Shown in pieces: positions 52,047 through 61,412 of a DNA stretch of 64,000 nucleotides. Under the pieces are notes generated by a model. It saw only the letters and a program-made list of their open reading frames with translations, made no database searches and had not been told where the DNA came from. Source of the stretch: Paenibacillus sp. sptzw28 (GTDB taxonomy: Bacteria; Bacillota; Bacilli; Paenibacillales; Paenibacillaceae); contig NZ_CP080545.1 in the NCBI RefSeq assembly GCF_019550795.1, positions 5,056,001 to 5,120,000 on the forward strand, in the 5' to 3' direction. Numbering within the stretch: position 1 is the first letter of the stretch; each line of letters starts with the position of its first letter. The translations under genes were made by a program, and so were the position numbers.

Positions 52047-53603
52047 CTATTTCGGACCACCCGAGATCCAAATGACATTATCTTCGTCCTGACCGTTCAC
52101 CGGCCACCAGTGGAATCCGTCCTCGGCCAACAGCTGGTCGGTCCGCTCCGGACCCCATGATCCCGCAGGGTAAAACTGCAGGCTTGAACTACCATCGCGC
52201 CAAGCTTCGGCGATTCTGTCGACAAATGACCACGCCTGCGACACTTCATCCCAGCGGGTAAAATAGGTCGACTCGCCGCGAGCGGCATCATATATAAGGA
52301 GCTCATACGCCTCCGGGGTATTCAGGCCGATCTGACAGCTTTGGCAAAATTCCATCGACACGGGCTGTATGACATTATCGACTCCCGGCTTCTTTGCATT
52401 AAACTTGATGTAGATGCCTTCCATCGGGTTGACCCGTATGACAAGCAGGTTCGGTGCCAATTCGTTACGTCGGGCAAACAGAACGTTATTCGGGACATTT
52501 TTGAACTCAATTACGACCTCGGTTGTTTTTACCGGAAGCCGCTTGCCCGTACGGATATAGAAAGGCACACCAGCCCATCGGAAATTGTCTACAAATACCC
52601 GGGCAGCAAAGTAAGTCTCCGTCGCAGAGTTGGGGTTTACCGAGTCCTCCTGGCGATATCCCGTAAGAGGCTTGCCTTTGGCTGTCCCCTCCACATATTG
52701 GCCGCGAATGACGTGCTTGTCGATTTCTTCGGCAGCCGAATACGGCCGGAGCGAACGAAGCACTTTTACCTTCTCGTCACGGATATCTTCCGGATGCAGC
52801 CTGCTCGGGGGCTCCATAGCGATCATCGCCAGCATTTGCAGCATATGATTCTGCACCATATCACGCAGTGCACCCGACTTATCATAATAACCGCCGCGCT
52901 CCTCGACACCGACTGTCTCAGACAAAGTAATTTGTACGTTAGCGATATGACTGTTATTCCAGAGCGGTTCAAAAAACGCGTTCGCGAAACGAAGAACCTC
53001 TATATTTTGCACCATTTCTTTGCCTAGGTAGTGATCGATACGGAAAATCTCTTCTTCTTTAAAGACATGACTGAGCTGCTCATTGAGATTACGCGCCGAT
53101 TGCAAATCGTAGCCGAACGGCTTCTCGATGACAAGCCGGTTCCAGCCTTTCGATTCCAATAAGCCTCCGTCGCGAAGGTTCAATGAAACCGGTCCGAACA
53201 ATTCAGGCGCAAGCGCTAAATAAAATAGTCGGTTGCCTGGAATATCAAACTTGGCATCCAGTTCTTCCGTAAGGTTGTTCAACTCCTGAAAGCCGTCCAA
53301 ATTGTTGATATCAAGCGACATATAAACAAAATGCTCAGCGAATTTAGTCCACGTTTCGTCATCGCCCTGTTTGTATCTGCAAAACTCGTTGATGGACTCC
53401 TTAACGTCAGCGCGGAACTGATCATTGGTCCGAGGTCTGCGGGCAAGTCCTACCACAGCGAAATCTTCGGCCAATTTTCCTTCTTTATATAAGCTGAAGA
53501 GCGCAGGGAAAAGCTTCCGCCGCGCCAAATCGCCTGTCGCGCCAAATAAATAGTAAACCGCACCCGCTGCGGCAATTGATTCGTGTTTGCTCACGTCGGT
53601 CAT
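52047..53603 (-). CDS. zwf: Glucose-6-phosphate 1-dehydrogenase
   Basis: A 518-residue first enzyme of the oxidative pentose phosphate pathway. YYLFGATGDLARRKLFPAL binds NADP, RIDHYLGKEMVQN is the active-site signature with the catalytic His, and RTGKRLPVKTTEVVIEF and the tail follow the family. The N-terminal MTDVSKHESIAAAG is slightly extended. It precedes leader array 3 and shares a pathway with pgi and tkt in this window. Confidence 0.97.
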   Translation of the reverse strand: MTDVSKHESIAAAGAVYYLFGATGDLARRKLFPALFSLYKEGKLAEDFAVVGLARRPRTNDQFRADVKESINEFCRYKQGDDETWTKFAEHFVYMSLDINNLDGFQELNNLTEELDAKFDIPGNRLFYLALAPELFGPVSLNLRDGGLLESKGWNRLVIEKPFGYDLQSARNLNEQLSHVFKEEEIFRIDHYLGKEMVQNIEVLRFANAFFEPLWNNSHIANVQITLSETVGVEERGGYYDKSGALRDMVQNHMLQMLAMIAMEPPSRLHPEDIRDEKVKVLRSLRPYSAAEEIDKHVIRGQYVEGTAKGKPLTGYRQEDSVNPNSATETYFAARVFVDNFRWAGVPFYIRTGKRLPVKTTEVVIEFKNVPNNVLFARRNELAPNLLVIRVNPMEGIYIKFNAKKPGVDNVIQPVSMEFCQSCQIGLNTPEAYELLIYDAARGESTYFTRWDEVSQAWSFVDRIAEAWRDGSSSLQFYPAGSWGPERTDQLLAEDGFHWWPVNGQDEDNVIWISGGPK

Positions 53604-53702
53604 TACCTCATTCTCTCTTATGTATTTTTGTATAGTACAACCGTATTGATCATGTTATGTAGTTTAGCATAACAAGGCGAGAGATGCCATTCATGCGCCC
53701 AT

Positions 53703-53749
53703 AAAAAAAACTGATCGAGGCCTGAAGAAAACGTTAATCCGGATCAGTA
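53703..53749 (-). terminator. Terminator of the ywmB-like gene
   Basis: ACTGATC pairs with GATCAGT around a long loop that includes the stop codon; on the minus strand eight T follow. Confidence 0.6.
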
Positions 53750-54555
53750 TAATCTCCCGTAATCAATGGAACGCCGATTACAATTTGCCGCCTGCCGCCA
53801 CCCGTCGCGCGTATCTCAGCCATTTGCAGATTAACGCTGTTGCTGCCGCTTTTGACCGCCGTTTTCAATTCGGGGGTAAAGTACGTTACGCTGTCGGTTT
53901 GGCCATCGTTATACACTTCCTGGCGCTTCGCGTGGGCCATATCGGCTATCCGGCTCGCAGCTGCCGCTTTGGCAGGCTCTCCCCTGACGGCGAAGCTGCC
54001 GGCAAAGGTGAAATCTGCAGCGGAAACCGCTTGCTGAACATGCGAAGCAGCGGCGGTGATTTCAGTCAGATCGGTTCCATCCTGCGGCTTCATGAGAATT
54101 ACCGCTTGGACGGGCGTTCCATTGCCTCGCGAGGGCTCTGTACTTTCCTTTGCAGGCTGCTGCTTGGATCCGGCCTGAACATGGATCCACAAGGATATTT
54201 TAACCCGGCCGTTTTCCATATCAGCCTCGCCTTGTAACGTCTCATTGTCGGTCTGCTTTAATGCAATGCCGAGCTTATTCGCCAATACCCCGGTATTCAC
54301 CTGCATACCTTGTCCATCCCACCGGAAGGACCATCGCGATTGCCGCGAACCCCCGACAAGCTCATCCTCACACCAATGCCAAACGGTCGACAGGTCGCTA
54401 AGAAGCATGCTCTGAGAAAGCTCTTTGACCGAATTCTCCCGCTTATTCCCCATAGTCCACCAGGCGGCAGTTACTATAATCAGGAGGGCTATCAAAATTC
54501 CGCTTCTTCCTGTTCGTTTGGATAACGGTTTTTGCGAAATAGTTTTTGGCGGCAA
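53734..54555 (-). CDS. YwmB-like membrane-anchored protein (DUF1779)
   Basis: A 273-residue protein with one N-terminal helix (GILIALLIIVTAAWWTMG) and an extracytoplasmic domain of alternating strands. DETLQGEADMENGRVKISLW-like text (NETLQGEADMENGRVKISL) and GRRQIVIGVPLITGDY at the end resemble YwmB. In Bacillus ywmB sits near spoIID and murAB; neither is here. Start is TTG at 54555 with AGGGAG eight bases upstream. Confidence 0.75.
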   Translation of the reverse strand: MPPKTISQKPLSKRTGRSGILIALLIIVTAAWWTMGNKRENSVKELSQSMLLSDLSTVWHWCEDELVGGSRQSRWSFRWDGQGMQVNTGVLANKLGIALKQTDNETLQGEADMENGRVKISLWIHVQAGSKQQPAKESTEPSRGNGTPVQAVILMKPQDGTDLTEITAAASHVQQAVSAADFTFAGSFAVRGEPAKAAAASRIADMAHAKRQEVYNDGQTDSVTYFTPELKTAVKSGSNSVNLQMAEIRATGGGRRQIVIGVPLITGDYTDPD

Positions 54556-54674
54556 GATGCTCACTCCCTTAGCCCAAAGCTTCAAATCGAAATAAGAATG
54601 GGTAAATATCCATACGCAACCGCCCCTAGGTGAATACACTGTTGCAAGGAATTCAGGGGAGGTGTTAACAACGG

Positions 54675-55055
54675 ATGGAACCTATCTTTCCGCTCCACGA
54701 GGAACACATTGAAAAGTTCTGCGGTATGCCGGTTTGTATCGTAACCAAGGAAGGCCAACGCCACGTCGGAATTCTCAGCAGCTGCCGGGGAGGCCGGCTA
54801 ATGCTCAATGAGAATCAGGGTTATTCAAGCGCCGCATCTGTAGGAACAGCGGGCGGGATAACCCACGTTCAGAGCAAAAGCAAGAAAAAAGGCCGGAAAA
54901 CCGGGAAAACGGTGCAAACGCTGCAGACGGATAAGGCGGAGACGCAATCGTATGACCCGTATTATCCGTACAATGGGTTTGCGCCTTATAGTCCTTATGC
55001 CGAGGCGTTCGCAATCGACTTGGCGCTTATCGCCTTTTTATTTTTGCTTCTATAG
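54675..55055 (+). CDS. Hypothetical protein with small beta domain and C-terminal hydrophobic segment
   Basis: A 126-residue protein. Residues 1-45 look like a small Sm-like beta barrel (FCGMPVCIVTKEGQRHVGIL, SSCRGGRLMLN). A Lys/Gly/Ser/Thr-rich linker and a Tyr/Pro-rich stretch (YDPYYPYNGFAPYSPY) follow, ending in FAIDLALIAFLFLLL. SD GGGGAGG about 10 bases before ATG. No named family; the layout resembles spore-associated small proteins of Bacilli (inference). Confidence 0.7.
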   Translation: MEPIFPLHEEHIEKFCGMPVCIVTKEGQRHVGILSSCRGGRLMLNENQGYSSAASVGTAGGITHVQSKSKKKGRKTGKTVQTLQTDKAETQSYDPYYPYNGFAPYSPYAEAFAIDLALIAFLFLLL

Positions 55056-55098
55056 ACGCTGGTTTATACGGCAGCCGCCGCCGCTGTGAATAAAAGGA

Positions 55099-55151
55099 GA
55101 AGCCCGGGGACCTATCCAAGTCACGATATTGAGGTAGGACTTCGGGCTTTT
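55099..55151 (+). terminator. Terminator
   Basis: AAGCCCG pairs with CGGGCTT, with an inner CCTATC/GGTAGG-type pairing, then TTTGC. Confidence 0.7.
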
Positions 55152-55256
55152 GCTTTCACCGGCTCGTCCCTTCCTACATAAAGGCAAGAAAGTCGACTTT
55201 TCGGTAAATTAATACTAAAATTGAGCTGTCAAAGGTTTAAGTGGAGGTGAGTAGTG

Positions 55257-55988
55257 ATGGCGATGCCAAATCAAATTGACCGGGTTTCCCGTAAAACGCT
55301 TTATCCTGTTCAGCGTCTTATTGCCTATGCAAAATATCCGTTCATGGACGAGCGCCGACCTTCCTATTACCGGGGAGGTTCGCTCCCCAAGGCTATAACC
55401 TCCAAACTGCCGGACACCGTCGAAAAAGTAATACAATCGGCGGCAGAAAGCGTGTCCGCGTGGCTTATGCAAAGCACCCATCTCCATGAGGCGGCGAACT
55501 CCATAGCAGCAGAAAACGCGGCAGCTTCCGAAACGGGCAATATGCCAGGTGCCGCTGAAGAAGGCAAATCGATTGCCAAGCAGCTGCATTCGCTGATTAA
55601 ACAGGCGAATCAACTAAATCAAACTTTCTTATCCTCTTCCGCCTACTTGAGCCCCGAGTTAAAACATATCATCGATGACGCACTGAAGGCCCCTGCAGCT
55701 CAGCGGATCGGGATTACGCGATCGGGAGCCGGTGAATGGAAGCTGGATGGGGACCTTCTCAATGCTGCGTTAGCGGAACAGCCCGACCAAGTGCGCAGCA
55801 CTTTACGCGGGCCCAGCGGCCTAGCATCTCAAATAGCGCAATTGCTTTCCCGTTTTGAACATCTGCCTACCGCTGCAATTATGAGCCCCTCGGCAAGCGG
55901 GTTCCAGTCGTTGCGGACATACGAACCGTCCGGGCAGTCTTATTTGCAGCTCAGAACCAACGGCCTATTCGTTAACTACCGGGTATAA
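55257..55988 (+). CDS. Hypothetical protein with a FliD-like C-terminal stretch
   Basis: A 243-residue protein. The start MAMPNQIDRVSRKTLYP is followed by a helical middle (KAITSKLPDTVEKVIQSAAE; IAKQLHSLIKQANQLNQTFL). The segment TRSGAGEWKLDGDLLNAALAEQ with GPSGLASQIAQLLSRFE resembles the last helical part of flagellar cap proteins (the KLDEAKLxAAL...GLAxxL pattern). No flagellar genes are near, and length is far below FliD. GTGGAGGTGA precedes the ATG. Confidence 0.65.
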   Translation: MAMPNQIDRVSRKTLYPVQRLIAYAKYPFMDERRPSYYRGGSLPKAITSKLPDTVEKVIQSAAESVSAWLMQSTHLHEAANSIAAENAAASETGNMPGAAEEGKSIAKQLHSLIKQANQLNQTFLSSSAYLSPELKHIIDDALKAPAAQRIGITRSGAGEWKLDGDLLNAALAEQPDQVRSTLRGPSGLASQIAQLLSRFEHLPTAAIMSPSASGFQSLRTYEPSGQSYLQLRTNGLFVNYRV

Positions 55989-56006
55989 GAAGCTGCATGA
56001 AATAAA

Positions 56007-56045
56007 GCAAACCCGCTTTATGCGCTGGCATGAAGGCGGGTTGTT
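56007..56045. terminator. Stem-loop between convergent genes
   Basis: AACCCGC pairs with GCGGGTT around a 19-base loop, followed by GTTC. Weak T-run. Confidence 0.5.
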
Positions 56046-56075
56046 CATCGTTGAAATTACAATTTATTAATCGGA

Positions 56076-57362
56076 TCATAATTGAATGACATGAACCAGC
56101 GATCCTCTTGCCGCTCCTTCCGGTCCCGCCGGAATACGAAGCAGGCCGTCAGCCTCGGGAATCGAGGCCATCATGCTCGATTTGTTAAATGCAAGCGGAT
56201 CGGCGTACAAGACACCTTCCCGCACATACAGGCGCGTCCGCACAAACCGTTCATGCGGGCTCCCTTTATCGAAATCAGCCGCAAGTTTGGCTGTCACTTC
56301 TCTTGGGAGCGATTGCTCCATCGTTACACCCTGCAGCATTAGTATAGCAGGCCTAACGAAAAGCTCAAACCCGACAAAGCAAGCGCCGGGGTTACCGGAT
56401 AAGGCAAACAACAGTTTGCCGTTCATTACAGCTGCTGACGTCGGGCTGCCCGGACGCATCGCTACTTTATTGAACAAAAGTCTGTCCGGACCGCCGGTTA
56501 GGCCATCGGACCGAATTCCGCGTATAATGTCAGCCATAACATCGAAGTCGCCTACTGATACACCGCCGGTTGTTACGACCATATCCGCTTGCTCCAGCGC
56601 TGCGGCCAGCGCGCCTACGACGGCATTGGGATCGTCCGGGAGCCGCCCGACGAGCACCGGCGTCCCGCCGCTCTGCTCAACCATCGACGCCACCATGGCA
56701 CTGTTGCTGTCGCGGATGCGGCCCGGCTCAAGCGGCGACGCAACCGGCAGCAGCTCAGCACCCGTCGCCAGCACCGCGACGCGCGGTCGCGCGAAGACCG
56801 GCACTTCAGCGTAGCCGAACGTGCCCAGCAGTGCAATGTGGCCCGGCCGGATAAGAGTGCCCGGCTCCGCCAATACGCCGCCGCGGCGAAACTCCTCACC
56901 GGGCCGCGCAATGTTTTGCCCGGTCGCGGCGGCGCGTTTCACCCGCACCACCGACCTCCCGATTTCATCCGCGTCCGCCGTCTGCTCCAGCATGACGACA
57001 GCGTCCGCGCCCTCGGGCACCGCCCCGCCGGTCATAATGCGCACGGCGGTGCCCGGCTCCACGATCGCCGGCGTTACACCGCCGGCGGCAACCGTACCAA
57101 CCACGCGCAGCGACGAAGGGGAATCCGGCGTCGCTTGCGTCGTATCTGCGCTGCGGACGGCATAACCGTCCAGTCCCGAGCGCGCAAAGGGCGGCCAGTC
57201 GCTCGTCGCCGTCAGCGGCTCCGACAGCCGCCGGCCGGCGGCCTGCCACAGCGGCACAGATTCGCATAGTCCTGGCAAGGCCGCTTCGAGCACAAGGCGC
57301 ATCGCATCCCCCACCTTAACTGCGCGCCTGTTAAAACGTGAAGCTCCCTGCAGCTGCTGCAC
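56076..57362 (-). CDS. moeA: Molybdopterin molybdenumtransferase MoeA
   Basis: A 428-residue enzyme inserting molybdate into MPT-AMP. PPFARSGLDGYAVRSADT, MTGGAVPEGADAVVMLE, GEEFRRGG, ATGAELL, TTGGVSVGDFDVM and ALSGNPGACFVGFELFVRP are all family motifs, covering the four MoeA domains. The start is GTG with AGGAGGAG upstream. Local GC is clearly higher than in its neighbours. Divergent from mobB. Confidence 0.96.
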   Translation of the reverse strand: MQQLQGASRFNRRAVKVGDAMRLVLEAALPGLCESVPLWQAAGRRLSEPLTATSDWPPFARSGLDGYAVRSADTTQATPDSPSSLRVVGTVAAGGVTPAIVEPGTAVRIMTGGAVPEGADAVVMLEQTADADEIGRSVVRVKRAAATGQNIARPGEEFRRGGVLAEPGTLIRPGHIALLGTFGYAEVPVFARPRVAVLATGAELLPVASPLEPGRIRDSNSAMVASMVEQSGGTPVLVGRLPDDPNAVVGALAAALEQADMVVTTGGVSVGDFDVMADIIRGIRSDGLTGGPDRLLFNKVAMRPGSPTSAAVMNGKLLFALSGNPGACFVGFELFVRPAILMLQGVTMEQSLPREVTAKLAADFDKGSPHERFVRTRLYVREGVLYADPLAFNKSSMMASIPEADGLLRIPAGPEGAARGSLVHVIQL

Positions 57363-57554
57363 AATCGGTCTCCTCCTGGTTGTCGTCCAAGGTGAAACCG
57401 GCAGCCTTGTGCAATATCCGGTTTCTTCCTTCGGTCATCTCTTCTCTATATTGTACCAAAAGTTCACGATCCGCTCCACTTAAAGAGTTAATCCCATGAA
57501 AATATGGTACATTTAAATAAAACAGGGAATCCTCATCCCGCAAGGAGCTGATTA

Positions 57555-58175
57555 ATGTTGACTGAACAAAATTATAACCGCGATTTTCCGCGCCACCAGT
57601 TCGTCCTTCAGGTCGTCGGCTATAAAAACAGCGGTAAAACAACGCTCATTACGAGTCTGATTCAGCGTTTCAAGCGCGCGGGTTATACCGTCGGAACGGT
57701 AAAGCACGATGCTCACGATTTTACCATGGATACGCCGGGCACCGATACATGGAAGCATCAAGCGGCAGGTGCCGACATCACTGCGATTAGTTCATCCAAT
57801 CGAAGCGCCATACTGCGAAGCCGTCCGGAATCGCTGCATTCTTTACTTGAGCAGATGGGGAACGCAGATATCGTTCTTGTGGAAGGGTTCAAGCAAGAGG
57901 CATATCCTAAGCTGATTCTCATCCGGGAGCCGGCAGACATCAAGCTTCTACGTGAGCTAACGAGTCCCAATGGGTCTGCCGCTATTTTATGGCCGGAAGC
58001 CAATACAGCCCTTAATGCAACATCGATAAATCCAACTATCAAAGGTGAAGATTCACTTTTAGCGGCCGACCCGTTTCCATCCACCCTCGATATTCCCCAT
58101 TTCGACATCAGCGAGTTGGACTCTATATATGCGTTTATCCATTCTCGGATAGTCTCCGCGGCGAATAACAAATAA
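57555..58175 (+). CDS. mobB: Molybdopterin-guanine dinucleotide biosynthesis protein MobB
   Basis: A 206-residue GTP-binding adaptor in molybdenum cofactor maturation. The P-loop is VVGYKNSGKTTLITSLI, with GTVKHDAHDFTMDTPGTDTW and IVLVEGFKQEAYPKLIL as further MobB signatures. AAGGAG lies before the ATG at 57555. It is divergent from moeA; no mobA, moaA or molybdoenzyme gene is in the window. Confidence 0.95.
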   Translation: MLTEQNYNRDFPRHQFVLQVVGYKNSGKTTLITSLIQRFKRAGYTVGTVKHDAHDFTMDTPGTDTWKHQAAGADITAISSSNRSAILRSRPESLHSLLEQMGNADIVLVEGFKQEAYPKLILIREPADIKLLRELTSPNGSAAILWPEANTALNATSINPTIKGEDSLLAADPFPSTLDIPHFDISELDSIYAFIHSRIVSAANNK

Positions 58176-58235
58176 ATGGTTTGGCGCATGTGCCGGCCGG
58201 TTTCCAGCCGCTCGACTTGCTTGCCTACTTAGATA

Positions 58236-58267
58236 CAAAAAGCCGCCCCGGTCATTCCGGAACGGCT
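58236..58267 (-). terminator. Terminator of the liaRS-like operon
   Basis: AAGCCG pairs with CGGCTT around an inner CCGG-AATGA-CCGG stem; on the minus strand TTTTTG follows. Confidence 0.75.
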
Positions 58268-58293
58268 TGCTCTGCATTACGTACCCTATCTAT

Positions 58294-58971
58294 TTACTCG
58301 GCCAAGCCATGTTTATGTGCATAAATAGCAGCCTGCGTCCGGTCATCCACACCAAGCTTGGCAAAAATGTTCGTCACGTGAAATTTGACCGTTTTAATCC
58401 CGATAAATAAAGTATCGGCGATTTCCTGGTTCGATTGACCCTTAGCCACGCATTTCAAAACGTCCATCTCCCGTTCCGTGAGCTGTTCGTGAGGCGGACG
58501 AACAGAATCTGCCTTGGGCTGCCGGAAACGGTTCATCATCTTCATCGCAACCTGCGATTCAAGAACCGATTGCCCTCGAGCTGCCGCCCGGATCGCATCG
58601 GCGACTTCCGTTGCTCGCGATGTTTTGAGCAGATAACTGAATGCTCCCGCCTCAATAACCGGGTACATCTTGCTGTCGTCCAGATAGCTTGTGAGCACAA
58701 TCACTTTACAGTCGGGGTACAGCTCTAGAAGCTTCCGTGTCGTTTCAACGCCGTCCATGCCTTCCATAACCAGATCCATAAGGACAACCTCCGGCCTGTA
58801 TGCCTGAGCGAGTCGAATACCTTCCATTCCATTGCTCGCCTCGCCGACCACTTCAATTCCCTCCTCGGTGTTGAGAACAGCGGCCAGACCAATTCGAACC
58901 ATCTCATGGTCGTCAACGAGAAGCACTTTAATCGGTTGATTCAATGCGTTCCTATTTTCCAGAGCCTCCAT
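58294..58971 (-). CDS. liaR: NarL/LuxR-type response regulator (LiaR-like)
   Basis: A 225-residue two-component regulator. The receiver domain has VLLVDDHEMVR, phosphoacceptor D in VVLMDLVMEGMDG, T in VIVLTSY and K in FSYLLKT. The LuxR DNA-binding domain is LTEREMDVLKCVAKGQSNQEIAD with IKTVKFHVTNIFAKL. It starts 20 bases after the sensor kinase, with GGAGGGGAG upstream. Context with pspA/pspC genes points to cell-envelope stress control. Confidence 0.9.
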   Translation of the reverse strand: MEALENRNALNQPIKVLLVDDHEMVRIGLAAVLNTEEGIEVVGEASNGMEGIRLAQAYRPEVVLMDLVMEGMDGVETTRKLLELYPDCKVIVLTSYLDDSKMYPVIEAGAFSYLLKTSRATEVADAIRAAARGQSVLESQVAMKMMNRFRQPKADSVRPPHEQLTEREMDVLKCVAKGQSNQEIADTLFIGIKTVKFHVTNIFAKLGVDDRTQAAIYAHKHGLAE

Positions 58972-58991
58972 CCGGTGGATCTCCCCTCCTT

Positions 58992-60068
58992 TTATAAAAC
59001 CATGGCTGTAACAGGTATGCGTATGTCAATGATGACGCCCTGACCGGGTGCGGTAACCAGCTGCATCGAGCCCCCCAGGACATTTATCCGTTCTTCCATT
59101 GTAAGCAGTCCGTATGACGTTTGCTTCTTCTCTTCCAAATCAAACCCAACTCCGTTATCCTGGAAAATCAATTGTGCATTCTTGCCTATGCTGTGTAGAC
59201 GAATACTCATCTGGTCCGCTTTGGAATGTCGAAGCGTATTGGAAAGCGCCTCCTGTGCAATTCGAAAGAGATGGTCCTCCGCTTCAGCGGCAAGCTTGAT
59301 TGAATCGTCCACATCAAGCGTTATGGCGATCGGTACCTTCTGCTTTAATTCCTCAACCAAAATCTGAAGCGCTTGACCCAAATTTTTGCCATCCAAATGC
59401 ACCGGCCGTAAATGCAGAAGTAATGCCCGCATCTCGGATTGAGCGACGGAGGCCATTTCTTCAATAAGCTGCACCTGGCGTTTGGCTCTCTCCCAATCCG
59501 TCTCAAGCGTTCTGCTGACTGCTGTCGCGGTCATTGATATGGCAAACAACTGCTGGCTTACAGCGTCATGAAGCTCTCGCGCGAGCCTTTCCCGTTCTTC
59601 AATGACGGCAGAGAAACGAACCTGTTCCGTCCATACCTCATCCTCTTCCGAGAAATCCTCGGATGTTTCAGTTGTGTCTTCAGCGGAAGGAAGCGTTACC
59701 CTCTGTTTCTTCCGACGCTGTTGGTCGGTTAACCGCTTGACCGCCGCCCTCAGCTTTACTCCCTGAAAATAACTGTATCCAGCCGCGGCAATAAGCGCGA
59801 GCCCTATAATGGTCAAACCGATCGCTGCGGCTTTTGTTTGCAAGGCGAATACCTTGATGTAGCCCATACCTTGCATAACGAGAACAATCAAGCCAATGAT
59901 GACAAGCAGCCATATCACCGTCTCTGCAGCGTTTCCCCTGGGTTGATTAAGCGGCGGGCCTCCTCGCGCATTCCGATAAGGATGCATCGCTTGACGCTGT
60001 CTCCCCGAGTCCCCTTGTTCACTACGCATATTGACGCTTGCTTCATCCGAAGGCGATTGGTCAGCCAT
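58992..60068 (-). CDS. liaS: Sensor histidine kinase (LiaS/NarX-like)
   Basis: A 358-residue HisKA_3 kinase. A 50-residue polar N-terminus leads to two helices (VIWLLVIIGLIVLVMQGM; AAIGLTIIGLALIAAAGYSYF) with almost no external loop, the intramembrane-sensing layout of LiaS-like kinases. The phospho-His is in ERERLARELHDAVSQQLF, and the ATPase motifs are EALSNTLRHSKA, DNGVGFD and GYGLL-like TSYGLLTMEERI. ATG at 60068 with GAGAGGGG upstream. Confidence 0.88.
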   Translation of the reverse strand: MADQSPSDEASVNMRSEQGDSGRQRQAMHPYRNARGGPPLNQPRGNAAETVIWLLVIIGLIVLVMQGMGYIKVFALQTKAAAIGLTIIGLALIAAAGYSYFQGVKLRAAVKRLTDQQRRKKQRVTLPSAEDTTETSEDFSEEDEVWTEQVRFSAVIEERERLARELHDAVSQQLFAISMTATAVSRTLETDWERAKRQVQLIEEMASVAQSEMRALLLHLRPVHLDGKNLGQALQILVEELKQKVPIAITLDVDDSIKLAAEAEDHLFRIAQEALSNTLRHSKADQMSIRLHSIGKNAQLIFQDNGVGFDLEEKKQTSYGLLTMEERINVLGGSMQLVTAPGQGVIIDIRIPVTAMVL

Positions 60069-60234
60069 GGGTATATGCCCCTCTCTATGTAACCATGGAA
60101 ACAAGCCAGAGACAGAGGCTTCATTCGCGAAGCGCATACTGTCTTGGCTTATCCATTTGCAAACCCTTCGATTTCTATTCCGGCTGAAAACAACTCGGAA
60201 GGTCAATCGTCGTACCTAGTCTTCCCAGTCAACC

Positions 60235-60921
60235 CTACTCGGCTGACGGAGGGTTTAATTTGTTTTTCAGTGCTTGAAGCTGCTCTTCGACCTTCAACTG
60301 CTTCGAAGGATCTACTGTGCCAACGGCAGATGGACCATTATAAGACGTATATGGGACACGTATCACTTCAGCTTCCGCTTCCAGCTGCATAATCTTTTCT
60401 TCCATACGGGTAAAGCCCCGTGAAGCGCTGCCGCTTTCGATCGAGTGAACCGTCGTTACTTGCGCCATTTGCTTCTTCGCTTTTGCCATCTGTGCACGCG
60501 CTGCCAGCTCATTGCGTTTATTCCGAAGCTGGTAGAACTCATCCTTCATACCATGGAGCTGCAGCATAAGCTCTTCGGCCTGCGTTTTGGCTGCGGCATG
60601 CATATCCGTATATTCGGCCGTTTTGTGATCGAAGAATATTTTCTCTTCCAAAAGCTTCCGTGCAAGCTCCTCCTGGCCGGAGCGAATCGCAGTTTCAGCT
60701 TTCGTCTCACGGTCTGCGGCACTGCGGAACGCTTCGTCAAGACGCTGTTTCATACGGCGCTCGTTTGCCATTTGCTTGGCAACCGTCAATTCGGCCTGAT
60801 GAATTTCCGCCTCCATATCACGCAGATATTGGTTTAACATTACAACAGGATCTTCCATTTTGTCGAGCAGCTCGTTAAGAGAAGCTTTCGTCATATCTTT
60901 CATTCGCTTAAAAATACTCAT
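60235..60921 (-). CDS. pspA: PspA/IM30 family protein (second copy)
   Basis: A 228-residue coiled-coil membrane-stress protein. It begins [20 protein letters not shown] and has the PspA region [18 protein letters not shown]. Long helices run to about residue 160, then [21 protein letters not shown]-terminal segment [18 protein letters not shown] is extra. It follows pspC by 2 bases. It is related to, but clearly different from, the copy at 61409-62098. Confidence 0.9.
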   Translation of the reverse strand: MSIFKRMKDMTKASLNELLDKMEDPVVMLNQYLRDMEAEIHQAELTVAKQMANERRMKQRLDEAFRSAADRETKAETAIRSGQEELARKLLEEKIFFDHKTAEYTDMHAAAKTQAEELMLQLHGMKDEFYQLRNKRNELAARAQMAKAKKQMAQVTTVHSIESGSASRGFTRMEEKIMQLEAEAEVIRVPYTSYNGPSAVGTVDPSKQLKVEEQLQALKNKLNPPSAE

Positions 60922-60923
60922 AG

Positions 60924-61412
60924 TTAAAACTCTCCCTTCTCGTGCTTGGCTAATTTTGCTTTCAGTTCTTCTATCTCACGACGGAGCGCTTTTTTCTCCA
61001 GATCTTCCATCATGGCATCCAAATTTGATGCCGATTGTCCTTGCTGCCAACTGGCAGGTCCAGCCGACGGACCACTGGATGGAGGTGTATTTGTATAAGG
61101 TCCGCCAAAGCCTTGACCATTGTTTTGCGAGCCAAAGCCCGGGCCGTTATTCCAACCACCATTATATCCGCCGCCGGAGCCGTAACCGCCGGGTCCAAAG
61201 CTGCCGGGACCGAATCCGCTGTATATGTTCGGTTCCTTAGGTACAACGAGGCCGGCAAGAATATATACCAATATTAATGCACCGCTTGTAAATACGGTCA
61301 GGACAATCAGAAGAATCCGCAGCAGTGTCGCGTCCACATTCAGCATCTCGGCGATACCGCCGCACAAACCGAACAGCTTCTTATCGCGGCGCGACCGATA
61401 CAGTTTCCTCAT
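60924..61412 (-). CDS. PspC-domain membrane protein
   Basis: A 162-residue protein. The PspC domain fills the first 60 residues ([52 protein letters not shown]). A long Gly/Asn/Pro/Ser-rich linker ([16 protein letters not shown]) and a C-terminal coiled coil ([18 protein letters not shown]) follow. The ATG at 61412 overlaps the upstream pspA stop as ATGA. It may anchor PspA at the membrane. Confidence 0.9.
   Translation of the reverse strand: MRKLYRSRRDKKLFGLCGGIAEMLNVDATLLRILLIVLTVFTSGALILVYILAGLVVPKEPNIYSGFGPGSFGPGGYGSGGGYNGGWNNGPGFGSQNNGQGFGGPYTNTPPSSGPSAGPASWQQGQSASNLDAMMEDLEKKALRREIEELKAKLAKHEKGEF

Noticed and set aside
56570..57269. Long plus-strand frames within moeA
   Set aside because: High local GC opens all frames; moeA motifs lie in the minus-strand frame.
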